Shown here: one piece after another, positions 28,612 through 41,900 of the stretch | How positions within the stretch are numbered: the stretch's first letter is position 1 | Layout: each line of letters opens with the position of its first letter | Assembly: GCA_030407315.1 (NCBI GenBank) | Contig: JALQPE010001693.1 | Coordinates: 1-64,000 of the forward strand | Direction of reading: 5' to 3' | Origin: Asparagopsis taxiformis | Lineage: Eukaryota; Rhodophyta; Florideophyceae; Bonnemaisoniales; Bonnemaisoniaceae | Length of the DNA: 64,000 nt | Position numbers and translations under genes: made by a program | Notes under the pieces: generated by a model | The model's database searches: none | Seen by the model: the letters and a program-made list of their open reading frames with translations, nothing else | What the model was told of the DNA's origin: nothing

Positions 28612-28914
28612 ATCTCGATAACCTGGATTGAGGTAGCACCTAGCTGCAAACAGCTGTTTGGAAGGGAGGTAAACGCCGGACGGCTCTATATTATGAGGAT
28701 ACAAATCTCTATAGTCTATCAATCTGTAGAAGAACGAAATTGGAAGGGGAGATCTCAGAGCTGACCGTTACAGTCGTTGCAGAGAACATGTTCTCTATTT
28801 CCATGGAAGCCAGGAAATAGGGCAAAGTACTGATGAGTACACATGAAGACTGAAAACTTCAAAGAATGACATAGTTTTTACCAGAATCGTAATTCATCCT
28901 ATAGTGTTGACTTA

Positions 28915-28978
28915 GCAAGAAACACTGTCAAGTAGTAAAGGAGATGCCTCTCCTTCACTACTCGACAGTGTTTCTTGC
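28915..28978. repeat. 64-bp near-perfect zero-loop palindrome
   Basis: Arms of 32 bp (GCAAGAAACACTGTC ... GACAGTGTTTCTTGC) have about three mismatches, centred between 28946 and 28947. It lies about 300 bp upstream of the start of the broken transposase, matching in size and placement the palindrome upstream of the intact one (2237-2304). The intervals 28612-28914 and 28979-29056 show no gene. Confidence 0.85.
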
Positions 28979-29056
28979 AGCTTCGCAACTGCAGACAGAG
29001 CACTCAGTGCATACACTATACTCCATGGAGTGGCACGGAGAAGTTCCAGACTAGTC

Positions 29057-29906
29057 TAAAAATTTGGTAATTTTTGAGCCCAAAAAATTACCAAATTTTA
29101 TGCCCCACTCGTAGTGACCGTATGGCTCGTACACCGCCCTGCTTTGTGCTCCCGTCCATATTCCATGAAACACTCACCACCATCAGTCAGCACCACGTGG
29201 GCAGCACCTTCTATAGTTCCTTTCAAATACGTTTCTGGACTGCTGGTGCACAACAGTCTCAATGTACTACGACGAACACCGTCGGAATATTCAGAAACAT
29301 ACATCATTAAAGCATCGAATGCGACGACTAGACGAAATGTGGAGCAGGAGCGGTTGTCCAAATCTGGTGCAGACGGTCGCCAGACTAGTCTAAAATTTGA
29401 TAATTTTTAAGCCCAAAAAATTACCAAATTTTATGCCCCACTCGTAGTGACCGTATGGCTCGTACTCCGTCCTACTTTGTACCAGCGACCATATGCCATG
29501 GAACACACACCACCACGAGTAAGCACCACGTGGGCAGCACCTTCTATAGTTCGGTGCAATTATGTTTATCGACTATTGGTGCACAACTGTCTCGATGCAT
29601 CACGATGACTAGATGTTCAGGATTGTATGAGGAGAGAAGTAGACGGACATAGATGCACGTCATGGTAATACCGGTTCGGTTTTGAACAGAGCTGCAATGC
29701 GCCGTCAATTGACGGCGCATTAATGTTCGTCAACGACCACCCAGCGAAGAAGCGTAGCATTTGGAATGTTTAGAAACATCAGTAAAGCATGGAATGCATG
29801 AACTTGACGTAGCCTGGGGCAGGAGCGGTTGTCCAAATCTGGAACAGGTGGGCGCCGGACGGGTCTAAAATTTGGTAATTTTTTGGGCTCAAAAATTACC
29901 TAATTT
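29057..29906. repeat. AAAATTTGGTAATTTTT hairpin array (array type 4, left block)
   Basis: Three hairpins (29057-29100, 29391-29433 and 29866-29906) have ~18-bp arms TAAAATTTGGTAATTTTT around a GAGCCCA-type loop, separated by related 340-430-bp units ('CACTCGTAGTGACCGTATGG' near 29105 and 29438; 'CACGTGGGCAGCACCTTC' in each). The block 29435-29906 recurs in inverted orientation at 46872-47332, so it forms the left arm of a pair bracketing the split ParB/dioxygenase gene. The AT-rich tract to 30364 holds no gene; it is the pyrimidine-rich leader of that gene. Confidence 0.9.
29695..29720. repeat. 26-bp perfect palindrome formed within the left type-4 block
   Basis: AATGCGCCGTCAA|TTGACGGCGCATT is perfectly palindromic. 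The inverted partner block near 47055 has only one half, so the second half was added on the left or lost on the right. Confidence 0.7.
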
Positions 29907-30364
29907 CACGCCCCTTCTTGTACTCTTTTCACGACTGTTCATTGGGTACTGATTGATTTGAACGCAACCGGTGAGTCTTTTGGCGCATGGGCGCGAATTT
30001 ATTCGCACCCCTTCAGTTAACCTTCCAAACGTTACGTCTACACGATTTCCTGTCACTCTCCTCTGCTACTCATCTACTACTCCTTGTAGTACTCCAGCAC
30101 CTCAAAGGCAATTCAGATCGTGCATCTCCCTGCTTCAGCCCAACTCCCCCTGCTTTCCAAGCTTCGCTCTTCGCATCTCTCTCTGCTTCTCCCGCTTTGC
30201 ATCCATCTGTCTCCCCACAGTGACAGTGTCCCATCCCTCTCTCTCTCTCTTCAATCCTTGCTCTCCCGTGCCCTCTCTTTCTCTTCACTCCCTGCCCTTT
30301 TCGTGCCCACTTCACCTCTATACACCGTTCAGAGTTCAAGAGCTTGTTTATCCCACCCACAAAC

Positions 30365-33041
30365 ATGTCTCATCGTCAACGCTCTCGTCTCGCAGCTGCA
30401 TCTTCCCGCGCTCCAGCTCGGGAGCTGACAGTCCCCGCGATGCCCGGGGCTGGTAGCACGCTTGCGAACTACGAGTTCCGGCAGATGACACTTCCGATTG
30501 CGGACATTCATGTCACGGAAGAAACATCGCGCGAGGTTGATGAGTCGCATGTAGATGTGTTGTTTCAGAAGATGGTTCTTGAAGGCTTTCAGACCTCTTC
30601 CGTGGGCTCCGTGACTGTCGTTGGTCTAGCCCACGAGTCCGACGAAACACGCTTCTACATCGCGGATGGTCTCCATCGTCGTGGCGCTCTTGTCCGAGCC
30701 AAAGCGGAAAGAGTTTAACGTTTGGCTTCTATTGTGGACAGCGTTCCTGTTCAGGAAGCGTTCAGGCCAGATGGACAAGCCATGACGATGGAAGACGTGC
30801 TCTACCTGAGTCAGCGGCTGAACGAACTGGTGCACACGGTTTTACCGACCACCATCCGCGACCGTATTCATGCTATCATCAGCATATACAACTGCAACTT
30901 GAAGTACACGAAGGAAGGGGAAAGGAAACTCTCCAGTATGACAGCTTCGCAGCTGTGTAACTGGTTCTTCCAGCGTCACTTCAGTGGCATACTCAGGAAG
31001 AGTACGGTGACGTCTATCGTCAATGTGGCTCTGAACATGAGACGTTCACCACGCACGTACGAGGCGTACAAGATGGCCTCTGGTAGGAAGGAAAATGAGG
31101 TTGGAATCAGCCTTCTAGTGCTGAAGGACACCGCGTTCACGAAGGCTGAGGACCGTGCCAGTGAGCTGATGGTAAGGTGCATTCACTACCGCTCTGTGAA
31201 ATTGCTCCAGTCCTTTGGTCGCATCCCAGGTCTCCAGCTCAGGGTGTATCTCAATTACATCAGAGATTTCTACCTGGTAATCCGTGAAGTCGCACCCAAG
31301 GTTGGGATGACTACGGACGAGCTGGCAGACCTGGAGGACCTCGAACCGGATGGAACGGACATGATCCCGACCTGGAAATCCGTGTTCAAGCGCATGGTTC
31401 AATATGAAGAAGAACCTGTGCCGAAACAGGAGAAGAACCACGAGCGTCGCCGAGAAGATTTCCGAACCGTCATCCTGCAACGTTTCAACATTGCACCGGA
31501 TCGTGAGACTCCGCCCCCTCCTCCCGGAGCATCTGGCGATGCAGTGCTTGCCACTGCGGCCAGTCAAGGCGCAAAAGATGTGGGGAAGGAGAGCGAGAAA
31601 GCAGCAGGGAGCGTTCCTGCTCCTGCCCCTGTGGCATCAGCCACTCCTCCGAAGTCACCATCACAGGTGACTCTGCAGGCTCGCTCTCCGACCCAATTCG
31701 GGGAGAATATCATGGAACCTCTCCCCGTTCCCCTTCCCTCACAACCCCTTCCTGAGGACGAAATCAATCCGATGGACATTTCTCCTCCTGACTCCCAAGC
31801 CAAGCCGGACTCAACAGCCCGCGCCCCTTCCCCCTCGAAGCCCAACTCTCCTCCCCCTTCCCCCTCCCCCTCACAACCCGACTCACCCCCCCCCGCTCCC
31901 CCATGGCCGTCTCCCCACCCACGTCTGCTCCTGTTCCCGACTCTGCTATCGCCACGGAACAGCAGAACCCCGAAACCTCGGTTGAAGCTTCTCAACCGCA
32001 GGGGAGTGGTGGGGGGACAGTAGTTTCACGCTCTGTGCGCATTCCGCCCGATGAAACTACGCCACGCCCCTTTCCCTGCTCGCTTGGATCACACTGTCGC
32101 TTCCCCGGCTATGCCGCTGTGCACAAATGCACAGCGTGCAACATTAAGCCAGTACACAACCTGTGCGACTATCCTCGAGTATATCACCTCATCCCCATCA
32201 AGTACCTCAACAACGGTGAGCGAGACATGGTGTTCGTCTGCTCCCGTGAGTGCTACGATGGCCGTCAACCGGATGACCCCCCTTCTTGGACCCCTCCTGC
32301 AGGGGTCACGTTACAAGAAGCGTGGGAAGGTGATGCGTACAATCCTTTCGAAAAGGGCGCGTCCTCTACCGAGTCTGCTGAAGAAAAGGATAAGCAGACC
32401 GGTGAGGCTCCGCGGAGTACGATGGGAGGGAAGGCGCCCATATCCCGGGAACCAGCCAAGAAAACTGCCTCTGGAACACCGCGGCGGGGAGAAAAGAGGA
32501 GGAGAGAGCCGACCACTCCTCCTCCGACTCGGATGACTCGGTCCAAGACCAGAAGTGCCGCTATCGCAGAGCAACTCATCGCTCTCGGTAGCCCGTCTTC
32601 TCCCCTGTCTCCCTTCCGCTTCCTGCATAGCCACCCTCATCTGGCGAAAAGGAGCGTGAATGTGAGATAGAAGACGGCGAAACCCCTACAAAGGCGAAGG
32701 TGACTTCCAAGGGGTTTCGGGTACACAGGTATGAGGACGAGCAGCCACCGCCACCTTCCTTTCTCACGGAGCAGACCACGCTTGCCCAAGCTGCTACGTC
32801 CGTGCATTTGATTTCGGGTCTGCTCCATCCTGAACACCGCTCTGGGTTCATCATGACAAGTGGGGAGGTGGAGGAGATCAGGGAGGATATCAACTCCGCG
32901 GCTGGTGGTACATCCGAGGAGAGGATTGTTTATTGGGAGCGGGCAAGGGCTAGTATTGATTTCGATGGATACATCGTCCTCGAAGACATACTAGGAGCTT
33001 CCGATGTACGGTCTGCAATCCACGAACTGCTCTCTGGGTTT
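30365..33041 (+). pseudogene. ParB/2OG-dioxygenase-like gene copy 3, 5' part (split by insertion)
   Basis: The ATG at 30365 (MSHRQRSRLAAASS) opens a ParB-like domain with the 'ADGLHRRGAL' loop. An in-frame TAA at 30716-30718 interrupts it, and homology continues in the same frame ('MTMEDVLYLSQRLNE'). The frame changes near 31890 in a run of C residues and again near 32630. The linker is Pro/Ser-rich and has a Cys/His cluster not seen in the other copies ('HKCTACNIKPVHNLC', 'VFVCSREC'; about 32120-32260) that could bind zinc, then a TRSKTR basic motif. The 5' part of the dioxygenase region ends in 'IHELLSGF' at 33041, where a 12.7-kb element is inserted; the reading resumes at 45774. Confidence 0.8.
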
Positions 33042-33426
33042 CGTCTGTGTTTTCGGAAGTGGACGCGGACGTCCAGTCTCTCTAGTACGGGTCCTAGTCG
33101 GCCCCGAGATTTACTAGAACAAATGAACGTCCGCGTCCAAAAAAAATAAAAATTTTTTGGATGCGGACGTCCACTTTCTCTAGTACATACAGCGGGATCC
33201 TAGGGCCCGACATCCACTTTCTCTAGTACATATGGCGGAATACTAGGACCCGACATCCACTTTCTCTAGTACGTTTGGCGGGATACTAGGGCTCGACATC
33301 CAGTATACAATATATCAGCGAAAACCGGAAGGGAAGAAATTACAGCGGATGGTAAATTCAGGGCCCATATCGGACCGTATTTTATTCTCTCATTTTACGA
33401 AACTGCTGGTATACAATACGTCTCTC

Positions 33427-33594
33427 TAGAATAGGAAATACATATCTGGTCAGAATAGGAAATAAATACCCGGTTAGAATAGGAAATACGTATCCAGCCA
33501 GAATACGGAATATATATCCAGTCAGAATACGGAATATGTATCCAGCCAGAATATGAAATACGTATCCAGCCAGAATACAAAATACCTGTCAGCA
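33427..33594. repeat. 24-bp minisatellite, about seven copies
   Basis: Consecutive units of the form CAGAATAnGrAATAnrTATC plus four bases repeat every 24 bp inside the 12.7-kb insertion. The ORF that runs through it on the minus strand is only the translated repeat. Confidence 0.85.
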
Positions 33595-33799
33595 TATCGT
33601 CGATCACCCATCTCCCTCACTATCGCGTTCTCCCTACCATCCGAACGCCATGCACCACCATTCGCACATACTTCAAGAACCCTCACGACCTTGATTACAA
33701 AAAATCCGCTCCTTCCTAATTCCATCCCGCTTTCCTCGACACCACCCCAGCCCATTAAATCATCAAGACATCAAACACGAACATGGTCAGCAAAATCTT

Positions 33800-35345
33800 A
33801 CACCACTTGAAACCCACTCTCACTTCTATCGTATGCCCGAAAATATACACATACCAGAAACGCCTCACAGCTTCATTCCCCATCTTCCTAGATCCCTTCT
33901 TCACTCTCCTGGAGTCCTGCCGTTCCTGTTTCACCACTCCTGCATCACATACAAAACATCAACCTCAACAGTCAGATTGAAAAGCAACGCTTACCACGCC
34001 AGATATCCTAGGAAACTCCCTTACTTACCTCTCATCCATCCTACACACAATAAAAACCATGATCCAAAAACCTTGCAATGAATAATCATAGTCAGCAGTC
34101 CATATCTTCGCAAAACACATCCTGGCGCTCAATGAAACTTACCTTCTGTCATCACCATTCCTGCATCACCTGCACAAAATCGAAATCAACAACAACAGTC
34201 GGACTCAAAACCCACATGTCCCTCTCAGCATACTCTCAAAACTTCCGCACTTTCCTTCGCTCGACACAATACGCACCATGACTGGATAAGCTTCCAATGA
34301 ATAAATATCGCATCAACTGCAATAGTCAGATTCGAAACAAACACTTCCCTCGATGCATACCCTCAGAACTCACTTACCCTCGTTTCATTCTACACACAAT
34401 ACAGACCAAAAGTCAAAAATCTCACAACCAACAAATGAAGTCAACATTCCGCATCTTCGCACCACCGGACTGCGCGCTAAATGCAACTTACCTTCCGTCA
34501 TCACCATTCCTGCATCACCTACAAAAATCGAAATCAACAACAACAGTCGGACTGAAAACCCATGCTTCCCTCGCTGCATACCCTCAGAACTCACTTACCC
34601 TCGTTGTATCCTGCACACAATAGAAACCATAAGTCAAAAATTGTACAAAAAAATGTAGTCAGCATTCCATATCTTCGCGCGACTTAACTAGGCGCTCAAT
34701 GTAACTTACCTTCCGTCATCACCATTCCAGAATCACCTACACAAAATCAACATCAACCACAGCAGTCAGACTCAAAACCCACATTCCACTCACTGCACCC
34801 CTCAAATGCTCGCCTACCTCCCTTCCACCCTTCAGCAAATATGCACCATGAATCACTAAGCTCCCAATAAATAAATATTGCATAAAAGACGACAGTCAAA
34901 TTCAAAACAAACACTTCCCTCGCTTCATACCCTCAGGACGCACTTAACCTCTTCATCTCGTTGCATCATACAAACAATACAACCAATAAGTCACAAATCG
35001 TGCAACGAAAAAATGTAGTCAGCATTCCATTTCATCGCGAAACCCGTCTTTAACCTCAATGAAACTTACCTTACTTCATCACTATTCCTGCACCACCTAT
35101 ACAACATCAAAATGAACCGGAACAGTCAGACTAAAAACCCATGCATCCCTTATTGCACACCCGCGAGACTCACTTACTTACCTGCCTCCCATCGTTCACA
35201 ACATGCAAACCATGACTCACGAAGCTTCTAATGAATCAATATCGCATCAACGACAACAGTACGACTCAAAACACACGCTTCCCTCGCTGCATACTCTCCA
35301 AACTGCCATACTCACCGTCGTTCTATCCTCTACACCAAAGAAAGG
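33800..35345. repeat. Complex satellite with alternating ~217- and ~355-bp spacing
   Basis: The block 'CTTACCTTCCGTCATCACCA' recurs near 34139, 34490, 34706 and 35067, and 'AGTCAGCATTCCATATCTTC'-type blocks near 34090, 34439, 34657 and 35013. The spacing alternates between about 217 and 355 bp. Short ORFs here are repeat artefacts. The tract 35346-35881 up to the fold-back element shows no gene. Confidence 0.75.
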
Positions 35346-38286
35346 AAACACGACCAAAGAACCTCAGCCAGTGACGGCGGAGAAGTGGAATTCCACAGGT
35401 TAACCTGCGGCGTCCACTGGACAGCTTTCAACGTCAGCTTAAGTCCTGCTGTGCATACTCCATATCATCGCCGGTATTGAGATTAATAATGGCCCAAGCC
35501 ATGGTCTCTGAACTCCCGAATGATGAGATCCGGATCGAGAACATCGAAATGGTATAATCATATATATCACAATCCATTTGCTTCCCTTAAATGATCCCTG
35601 TAATATCCACTGTAAAGCACAAACTTATTCCATGAAGTTCGCAATTAATATAATTTTATTATTTCAAATGAATTAATTGAAAATCCATCTCCCACGGCGG
35701 TCATTCGTCCTTCCAAGCACACGTTTCCAGCAAAATGTGTGACCTAGCAGTAGGTGATGATTGATCGCTCAGGCACATTCCACCATTGGGCTGCCAGAAG
35801 TGAGCACAAAACTGATACCCACAAAACCACGACAACATTACAAACGAGGTCTCGAACGCACATTTAGAATACAATATAAATACTATACAACAAACTCTAC
35901 TCGCTATCTCAGACGACGCGGCTCACAAGTGGCGTAGTCCCAATTTTCCGTAACGCCTTTCCTGATGCTTAAAAGTAAAAACATGTCAAAACGTATATCA
36001 GAAATGAGTGCGAGAGTTTTCTGCACGGGAGATGATGGGCCACCAAATTGACTTTTTGGAAATTTTAGAATTTCTGGGCTGGCCAGCAATGCAATTGAGC
36101 CGGACATCCACCAGACGTCTATTCTGGGTTGTTCGTGTGCTGCTCACATCCACGCATTACAGCAACCACGCAGGCGGGCCCACTGCTCATACGAAGTGCA
36201 CGTAGTATGTGCAGCACGATGGATGAGTAGTGTTTGTCGTGAGAAAGTGGGGTGGGAGCATGTCGAAACAAGGACCAAAACTTCGCCCTGGCGTATTGAG
36301 CCTGAGCCTGGAATCGATCCTTCGTGAGATGTGGCTTTGCTTACAGTTGATGCTTACAGAAGCCAGCGATGGCCCCGCTCGGGGCGTCGGATGGCTTCTT
36401 CTGGGGCCGTTGTGGCCAGATTAGACACCTTGATTTGAATTGAATTTTGAGCCATTCTCAAAAACATGCACATGTGAACATGTTTTTGAGATAGGGGTGT
36501 GCCGTACGGCACTTTCGACCGCCCAAATCGATATAATTTTGCAATTTTTTTTCTGACTGAAATTTTAGAATTTCTGGGCTCGCCAGCAATACAATTGCGC
36601 TGGTCATTCACCGGACGTCCATTTCCATTTTAGATCTACTGGTTGCACTAGGCCTGAAAGTGTTTCTGGATATGGCCGAATAACGACCTGGGCAGCACGC
36701 ACTGCGTAAGATGATCTGTGGGATGCAGACTGCAAGGATTGCTATGTTGATTCTGGCTGGGGAATGTGGTAAGCTTGATTGTTGCGTAGCTTTGTATCTC
36801 CTTGCCTGCCATTTTGCTTGGATATCATATCATATCATAAATGATTTACACGAGCGATCAAACCGAAGACGCCGACTCGGCACAACTACCAACTCTCCTA
36901 GCTTCGAGCTAGCGCCATCTAATAGCAACTTGTGACACTCAAGACGAATACGTTGTGCTGATCTCTGCAATGAAAATTGAGTTAGTGCTGCAGTTCTTTT
37001 GGTCGATGCCAATATGCAGGGATACTGTTTACACCATTTGGGAGTCAAGAAGTTCTCGGATTGCAAATCAAATCAGATTATGGTAGAATATCTGACTGTT
37101 CTCTCTTCCCTTCACCACATCTGCATCCGGAGCTGAGCTAAGCTGAGCTGGAGAGAACCCGGCCGCTGACCCCTGTCATTCTCATAAAAATCTTAATGCA
37201 ATACTATTCGTGTTTGGTAATGTAATTGCTAATGAAAATGTATACAAGTCTGGAATAAACGTTGCAGTGGTTTTTTGTAGCTATCGATACTTGCTAAAAA
37301 TCTGTAGCTTTTGCTTCTCGCATGGACGAGTTGCAGTAGGGGGGTTACAAAACGTATTGTTTCATATTTAGCACCGTGGCTCCGAGCTCCAGGCCGCATA
37401 CGACCGCCTTCAATTCAGATTACCTGGTGCTGCGCATCGGGGTTTGATAGGTGTCGGAACAAGACAAATCCTCCCACTTTGTGTTTGTTTGATTTCTGCC
37501 ACAAACGAGAGGCAATCAGGGTCTCTGTTCACATAGAGAAGGATTTAATATATGCGCTCATTGCCGTCGTAGATACTTTTAACAATGGCCAGTACGTTAC
37601 TCTCGGCCGCCGCCGGGTACGGTCGGACTGAAAGATCGGGGAGATGTGTGGAGAGTGGTGTTTGGATAGAGACGCACGTTGCGATGGATGGAAGGTGATG
37701 ATTTCATGCTGAAGCGATGGGAGATGGATGGATATGGTTCAATGAAATCTAGTACTCCGAAGGAGGCCTTTTCTCGAGGAAGAGGCATTATATTCTCACA
37801 AAGCATGCAGATACTGGTTTCCAGTTTGGTATGCTATTGTAGCTCAATTCATATCTTATCTACACGTACGTATGGAGAGAGATCCAAGTGTGCGTGGCAC
37901 AAGTCCAATGGTGAAACAACGCAGTATGAAACTACCACAGATAAGGCGGCGTACAAAAGCCTCGACTCAAGGCAGCTCTCAGGCTTTCGTGAGCACCGAC
38001 TTCGTTCCACCAAGATGTTGCGGAAATATGTGCTGGTCTAACTTGATACGACCATTGGACAGTTTTGCTCTCTAAGCAATGAGCGAAAAATCAATGATTG
38101 CGCGTGTCGTCGGTACGGTCTTGTAATGTTGGCTCAACCAATAACATCTAACGTTGAGTTATCCACCCTCTGCCGTGTCGCGTCGTAAATTTGCACAGAA
38201 AATTTGTTTCAAATCTTTGCTCCAATTATCAGCTCAAATACGGCATTGATCTCCAGCTTCATCTGGACAGAAACACCGATCGCGCG

Positions 38287-38393
38287 ATGTCTGTCTCAGA
38301 TAAACCGCCGTCAGACGCCATGCGGAAAGTTTCATCGCTTCCCGTTGCGACTGAATCTGCAAACGCCACACAACAATTTGCCCTTTCCGCGTC
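38287..38393 (+). other. Possible captured gene fragment interrupted by the copia element
   Basis: An ATG at 38287 opens a frame (MSVSDKPPSDAMRKV...) that continues, once the retrotransposon and one target duplication are ignored, for about ten more codons after 42566 to a TGA near 42600. The composition looks protein-like and the frame is open across the insertion site, but it is only ~47 codons long and no family is recognised. A further 117-codon minus-strand ORF at 42988-43341 is equally unassigned. Confidence 0.25.
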
Positions 38394-38398
38394 CGGAA
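38394..38398. repeat. Copia target-site duplication, left copy (CGGAA)
   Basis: CGGAA directly precedes the left LTR and is repeated at 42567-42571 directly after the right LTR. Five base pairs is the usual length for Ty1/copia integrases. Confidence 0.9.
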
Positions 38399-38608
38399 TG
38401 TTGAAGCGATGAGGATCTCTTGCCTCTTTTACTTTGATGTTTGCTGTACAATATTTATGCTGTTGGGTAAGTTTGGTTCTTGTAAATTATTTGTTGCGTG
38501 TCGTCTTTTGCCGACACTGTTGGTTGCAATTATTTCGTGGCATGAGTTAGCATCCTGGCTATCTGGCGAGCTGGCGCTTGGCGACTTTGATGAGTTAGCA
38601 TCCTGACA
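38399..38608 (-). repeat. Copia LTR (3' LTR in element orientation)
   Basis: The LTR runs from TGTTGAAGCG to CATCCTGACA. At about 210 bp it is longer than its partner because of a ~48-bp internal duplication near its right end (GTTAGCATCCTG occurs twice). A G-rich tract (ACAGGGGGG on the minus strand) adjoins it internally, as expected for a polypurine tract. Confidence 0.88.
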
Positions 38609-38995
38609 GCCCCCCTGTCGCCAAGGGTCGGTGAGTGCAATTTGTTGTGGTTGGGTTGGTGCTGGCATGATTCGTAGTAGAGCAGTCAGTTTGTCAAAGG
38701 GACGTTTTGTGAGAGGCTTAGTGAAGATGTCGGCTAGCATATCTTCCGATGGGAGATATTGAAGGTCGATTCGCTGTGTTTTGATGTTGTCTAGGACATG
38801 ATGGTGGCGAATATCAATGAACTTGCGTCTTTTGGTTGGGCCAATGCTGTTGATATTTGGAGGGTAGCTTGAGAGTCCGTGTAGGTTAATATACGTTTGT
38901 TGGGAGGAAGGATACCAAGCTCTTTTAGCATGTCACCTAACCAGTTTGTTTGTCTGGTTGCTTCGCTGGCTGCAATTGTTTCTGCTTCGCAAGTG

Positions 38996-41900
38996 CTAAC
39001 TGCAACTAACGATTGGCGTTGAGATGTCCAGTATATTGGTGCACCGTGGAGTGTGTGGACAGAGCCAGAAATTGATTTGCGAGTTTCTTTGTCGTTTGCA
39101 AAGTCGGCATCTGTATGTTATTAGTGCTTCTTTTGTTGGCTTGTTCGAATATGATATGCCATGATTGGGTGTGGCTTTGATGAATCTTATAAGCCTTTTT
39201 AGAAGCTTCCAGTGACGAGTGGTTGGTTTGTGGTTGGCACGTGCTAGGCAATTAGTGTAAAACTGTATATCGGGGCGTGTGGAATCTGTGAGGTATCGGA
39301 GCTCACCTAATACTTCGCGGTAAGTGGAGGCAATTGTGTTGTCGATCTGTTCGGAGTTGGATGGTGGTGATAGGTCAATGCCATCAGAGTGAGGAGTGTT
39401 GAGCGGTTTGGCGGTTTCCATTTTCGTTTTGGTGATCACGGATTTGACGATGTGGGGTTGGGATAGGTGAGTGCCGGATTCATCATATGATAAGTGCCAA
39501 TTGAGGTATTTGGTAGGGCGTCCAAGTCGTTTGATTTTGTACTTGGTTGCGAGCGTGGTATAAAGTGAGGTGATGAGTTGAGTATTAGAAGCGCACACGA
39601 AGAAGTCATCTATAGTGATGGCCATTATAATGTGCTGATGAGGTTTTGATTTGTAGAATAGACAGGGGTCTGATTTCGCTTGGCTGTATCCATGAGATTC
39701 CAGAAAGTGACGTGTTCCATCACAGAATATCTTTCCTGCTTGTCTGGTACCGTATAGATTGCCTTGTAATTGCCCAACTGATTCAGGGTGGATGTATGAG
39801 CCGTCGAAGAGTGGGTATTGTTTGATATAAACCGGTTGGGTATGGTCGAATTGTTCGTGTAAGAATGCGGATGATATATCAAGGTGTTCGGTAGCCAGGT
39901 TGTTGGCAGTTGCATGTGCTATGAGCATGCGAATTGTAGTTTTATCAGCTGCAAAAGTGGCAGTCTCAGATGGGTTGTAATGGGTGGTGGGAATCATAAG
40001 GTCTCCGCGAACGGCGCACCGTGCTTTTCGTTCCTCGATTGTACCGTCTGGATTGCGTTTATAGCGGTAAGTCATGGTGAGTGGGAGTGGTTTGGTATTG
40101 TTGGGAATTTTTTCCGGTTCAAGCCAGTGGATGGCTTTCATATGGTCGAGTTTGTGGAGTTCCGTATTATGTGCCTTTGCCCATAAGTGCGCGTCGGGGT
40201 ATTTTCTAGCTTGCCGGTGGTTTTTCGGTGCTGGTGTGGTTTCTGTTATAGTGCAGGGTGGTGGAAGTGTGAATCTTTGCTTGGTTCGGGCCTGGAATAC
40301 CATGTTCGTTGTTGCTGTAGGGTCAGAGCAGGTGGTGTAAGGATGAAAGTCGATTGTTGGTATTTTTATGTATTGTTGAGTAAGAGTGTTCTGGACCATG
40401 ATGGTGTCTTGGTCTATGCCATGCATGTAGCGGTATAATGTTCCCCGAGGTTCAAGTTTTGTTTTCGGAGCGAATCGCGGTGCGTATCCAAGTTGTGCGA
40501 ATGCGAATAGCTTTTTGACTTTTGCAGGAGAGTTATACCATTGGGTGTGTGGAATGGCATTGGTGGATGAATGGAGTGTGATGTTCTTTTTGAAAACAGC
40601 GTCTAGAAGTGCGTCTTGCCAGTGGGAGGCGTCAAGTCCACTGTGATGGAGTGTGGCACGTACCATATCCATGAGTGTTTGGTTAATGCGTTCCGCAATG
40701 CTATTTTGCTGAGGATGATAAGGGGCGGTGGTGATGTGCTGAATACCTCTGCTTTTGAGCTGTTCAATTGTTGCACGGGAAGTATATTCCTTGGCATTGT
40801 CTGACCTAAGGAAACGTGGATATTGGCCGAGGGTTGTATGGACATATTCCATGTAGTGCGCTACAATTTGCGGTATCGTGGTGCGGTCGGGGGTGCAGTA
40901 GACTGTAATGTACCGTGTGTTAGTGTCAATAAAGGTTGTGAAGTAGCGGTTTCCTTGTTTGGATGTGGGTGAGATTGGACCACATATATCGGAGGAGATG
41001 TGGTGTCCAATTGGGTGGCGATGGATTGTGGGTTTGTGGGTTGCTGCTTTCAGTTTTCCGGTTGCACATGAGCTACATGTCATGTGACTGGCCGGTAGTG
41101 CGTTATATGGTTCTAGGGCAGGCAATGATTTTGTCTTGCACATGCGACGGATTGTTCTCGGGTTGGCATGACCAAGTTGGAGGTGCAGATTGTGCTGCGC
41201 AGAAGGGTAGATGGGGTTTTCTGGGATAGTGAGCGGGTGTCTTTTGTTGGATTTGATATTGGTGGTGGCTTGTATCTGCGGGATTGTGCTTGTCTGCTTT
41301 GCCGTTTTGCGTCTGAATAGTGCGGGTAATGGGCGCATATATGACGATTGGTGCGCGGATAATGGTCGAGTTCCATGGTGTGGCGTGTTAAGATGAGAAG
41401 GGTTAGCACCAGAGTCGAGGATAAAGTACTTACGTTCTTCTGCAGTCTGGTCAGTGGAGTTGTGCACATTGGTGTTGTCATACAATGTAGTGTATGGATC
41501 TCTGGAGTTGTTATCCGGGTACGTTATTTCGTTCATTTGGTGCCTGTTATTGTTTTGGACTCTGCATTCTTGATTGTTGTGAGTGTTTGAATGATGATAG
41601 GAGCACCATTTTGTCTGAAGATTATGGCTGCGGTTCGGGCTGCGTTGCATTTTTGGGTTCCAATTATTATATGGATGTCTGCGGTTTGACGTGTTCCGGC
41701 GTGAGGGGTACTGGATTCGGTATGGTGGTGGGTTAAATCGTGTTGGTGTAGTTTTTGTTCTAGACTGTATGTAGTTGGCTGCTCTGTGAAGTCTGGTTGA
41801 GAATTCATTGATGGTTTGTGGCGGCGTTTGAATCATTATTTCATGTGTCGTTTGAAGAGCGTCTATATGTTGAATGCCTTGGATCATTAGTTGGACTGTT

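Noticed and set aside
33830..35400. Multiple small plus-strand ORFs
   Set aside because: They are translations of the satellite repeats, in different frames, without conserved starts.
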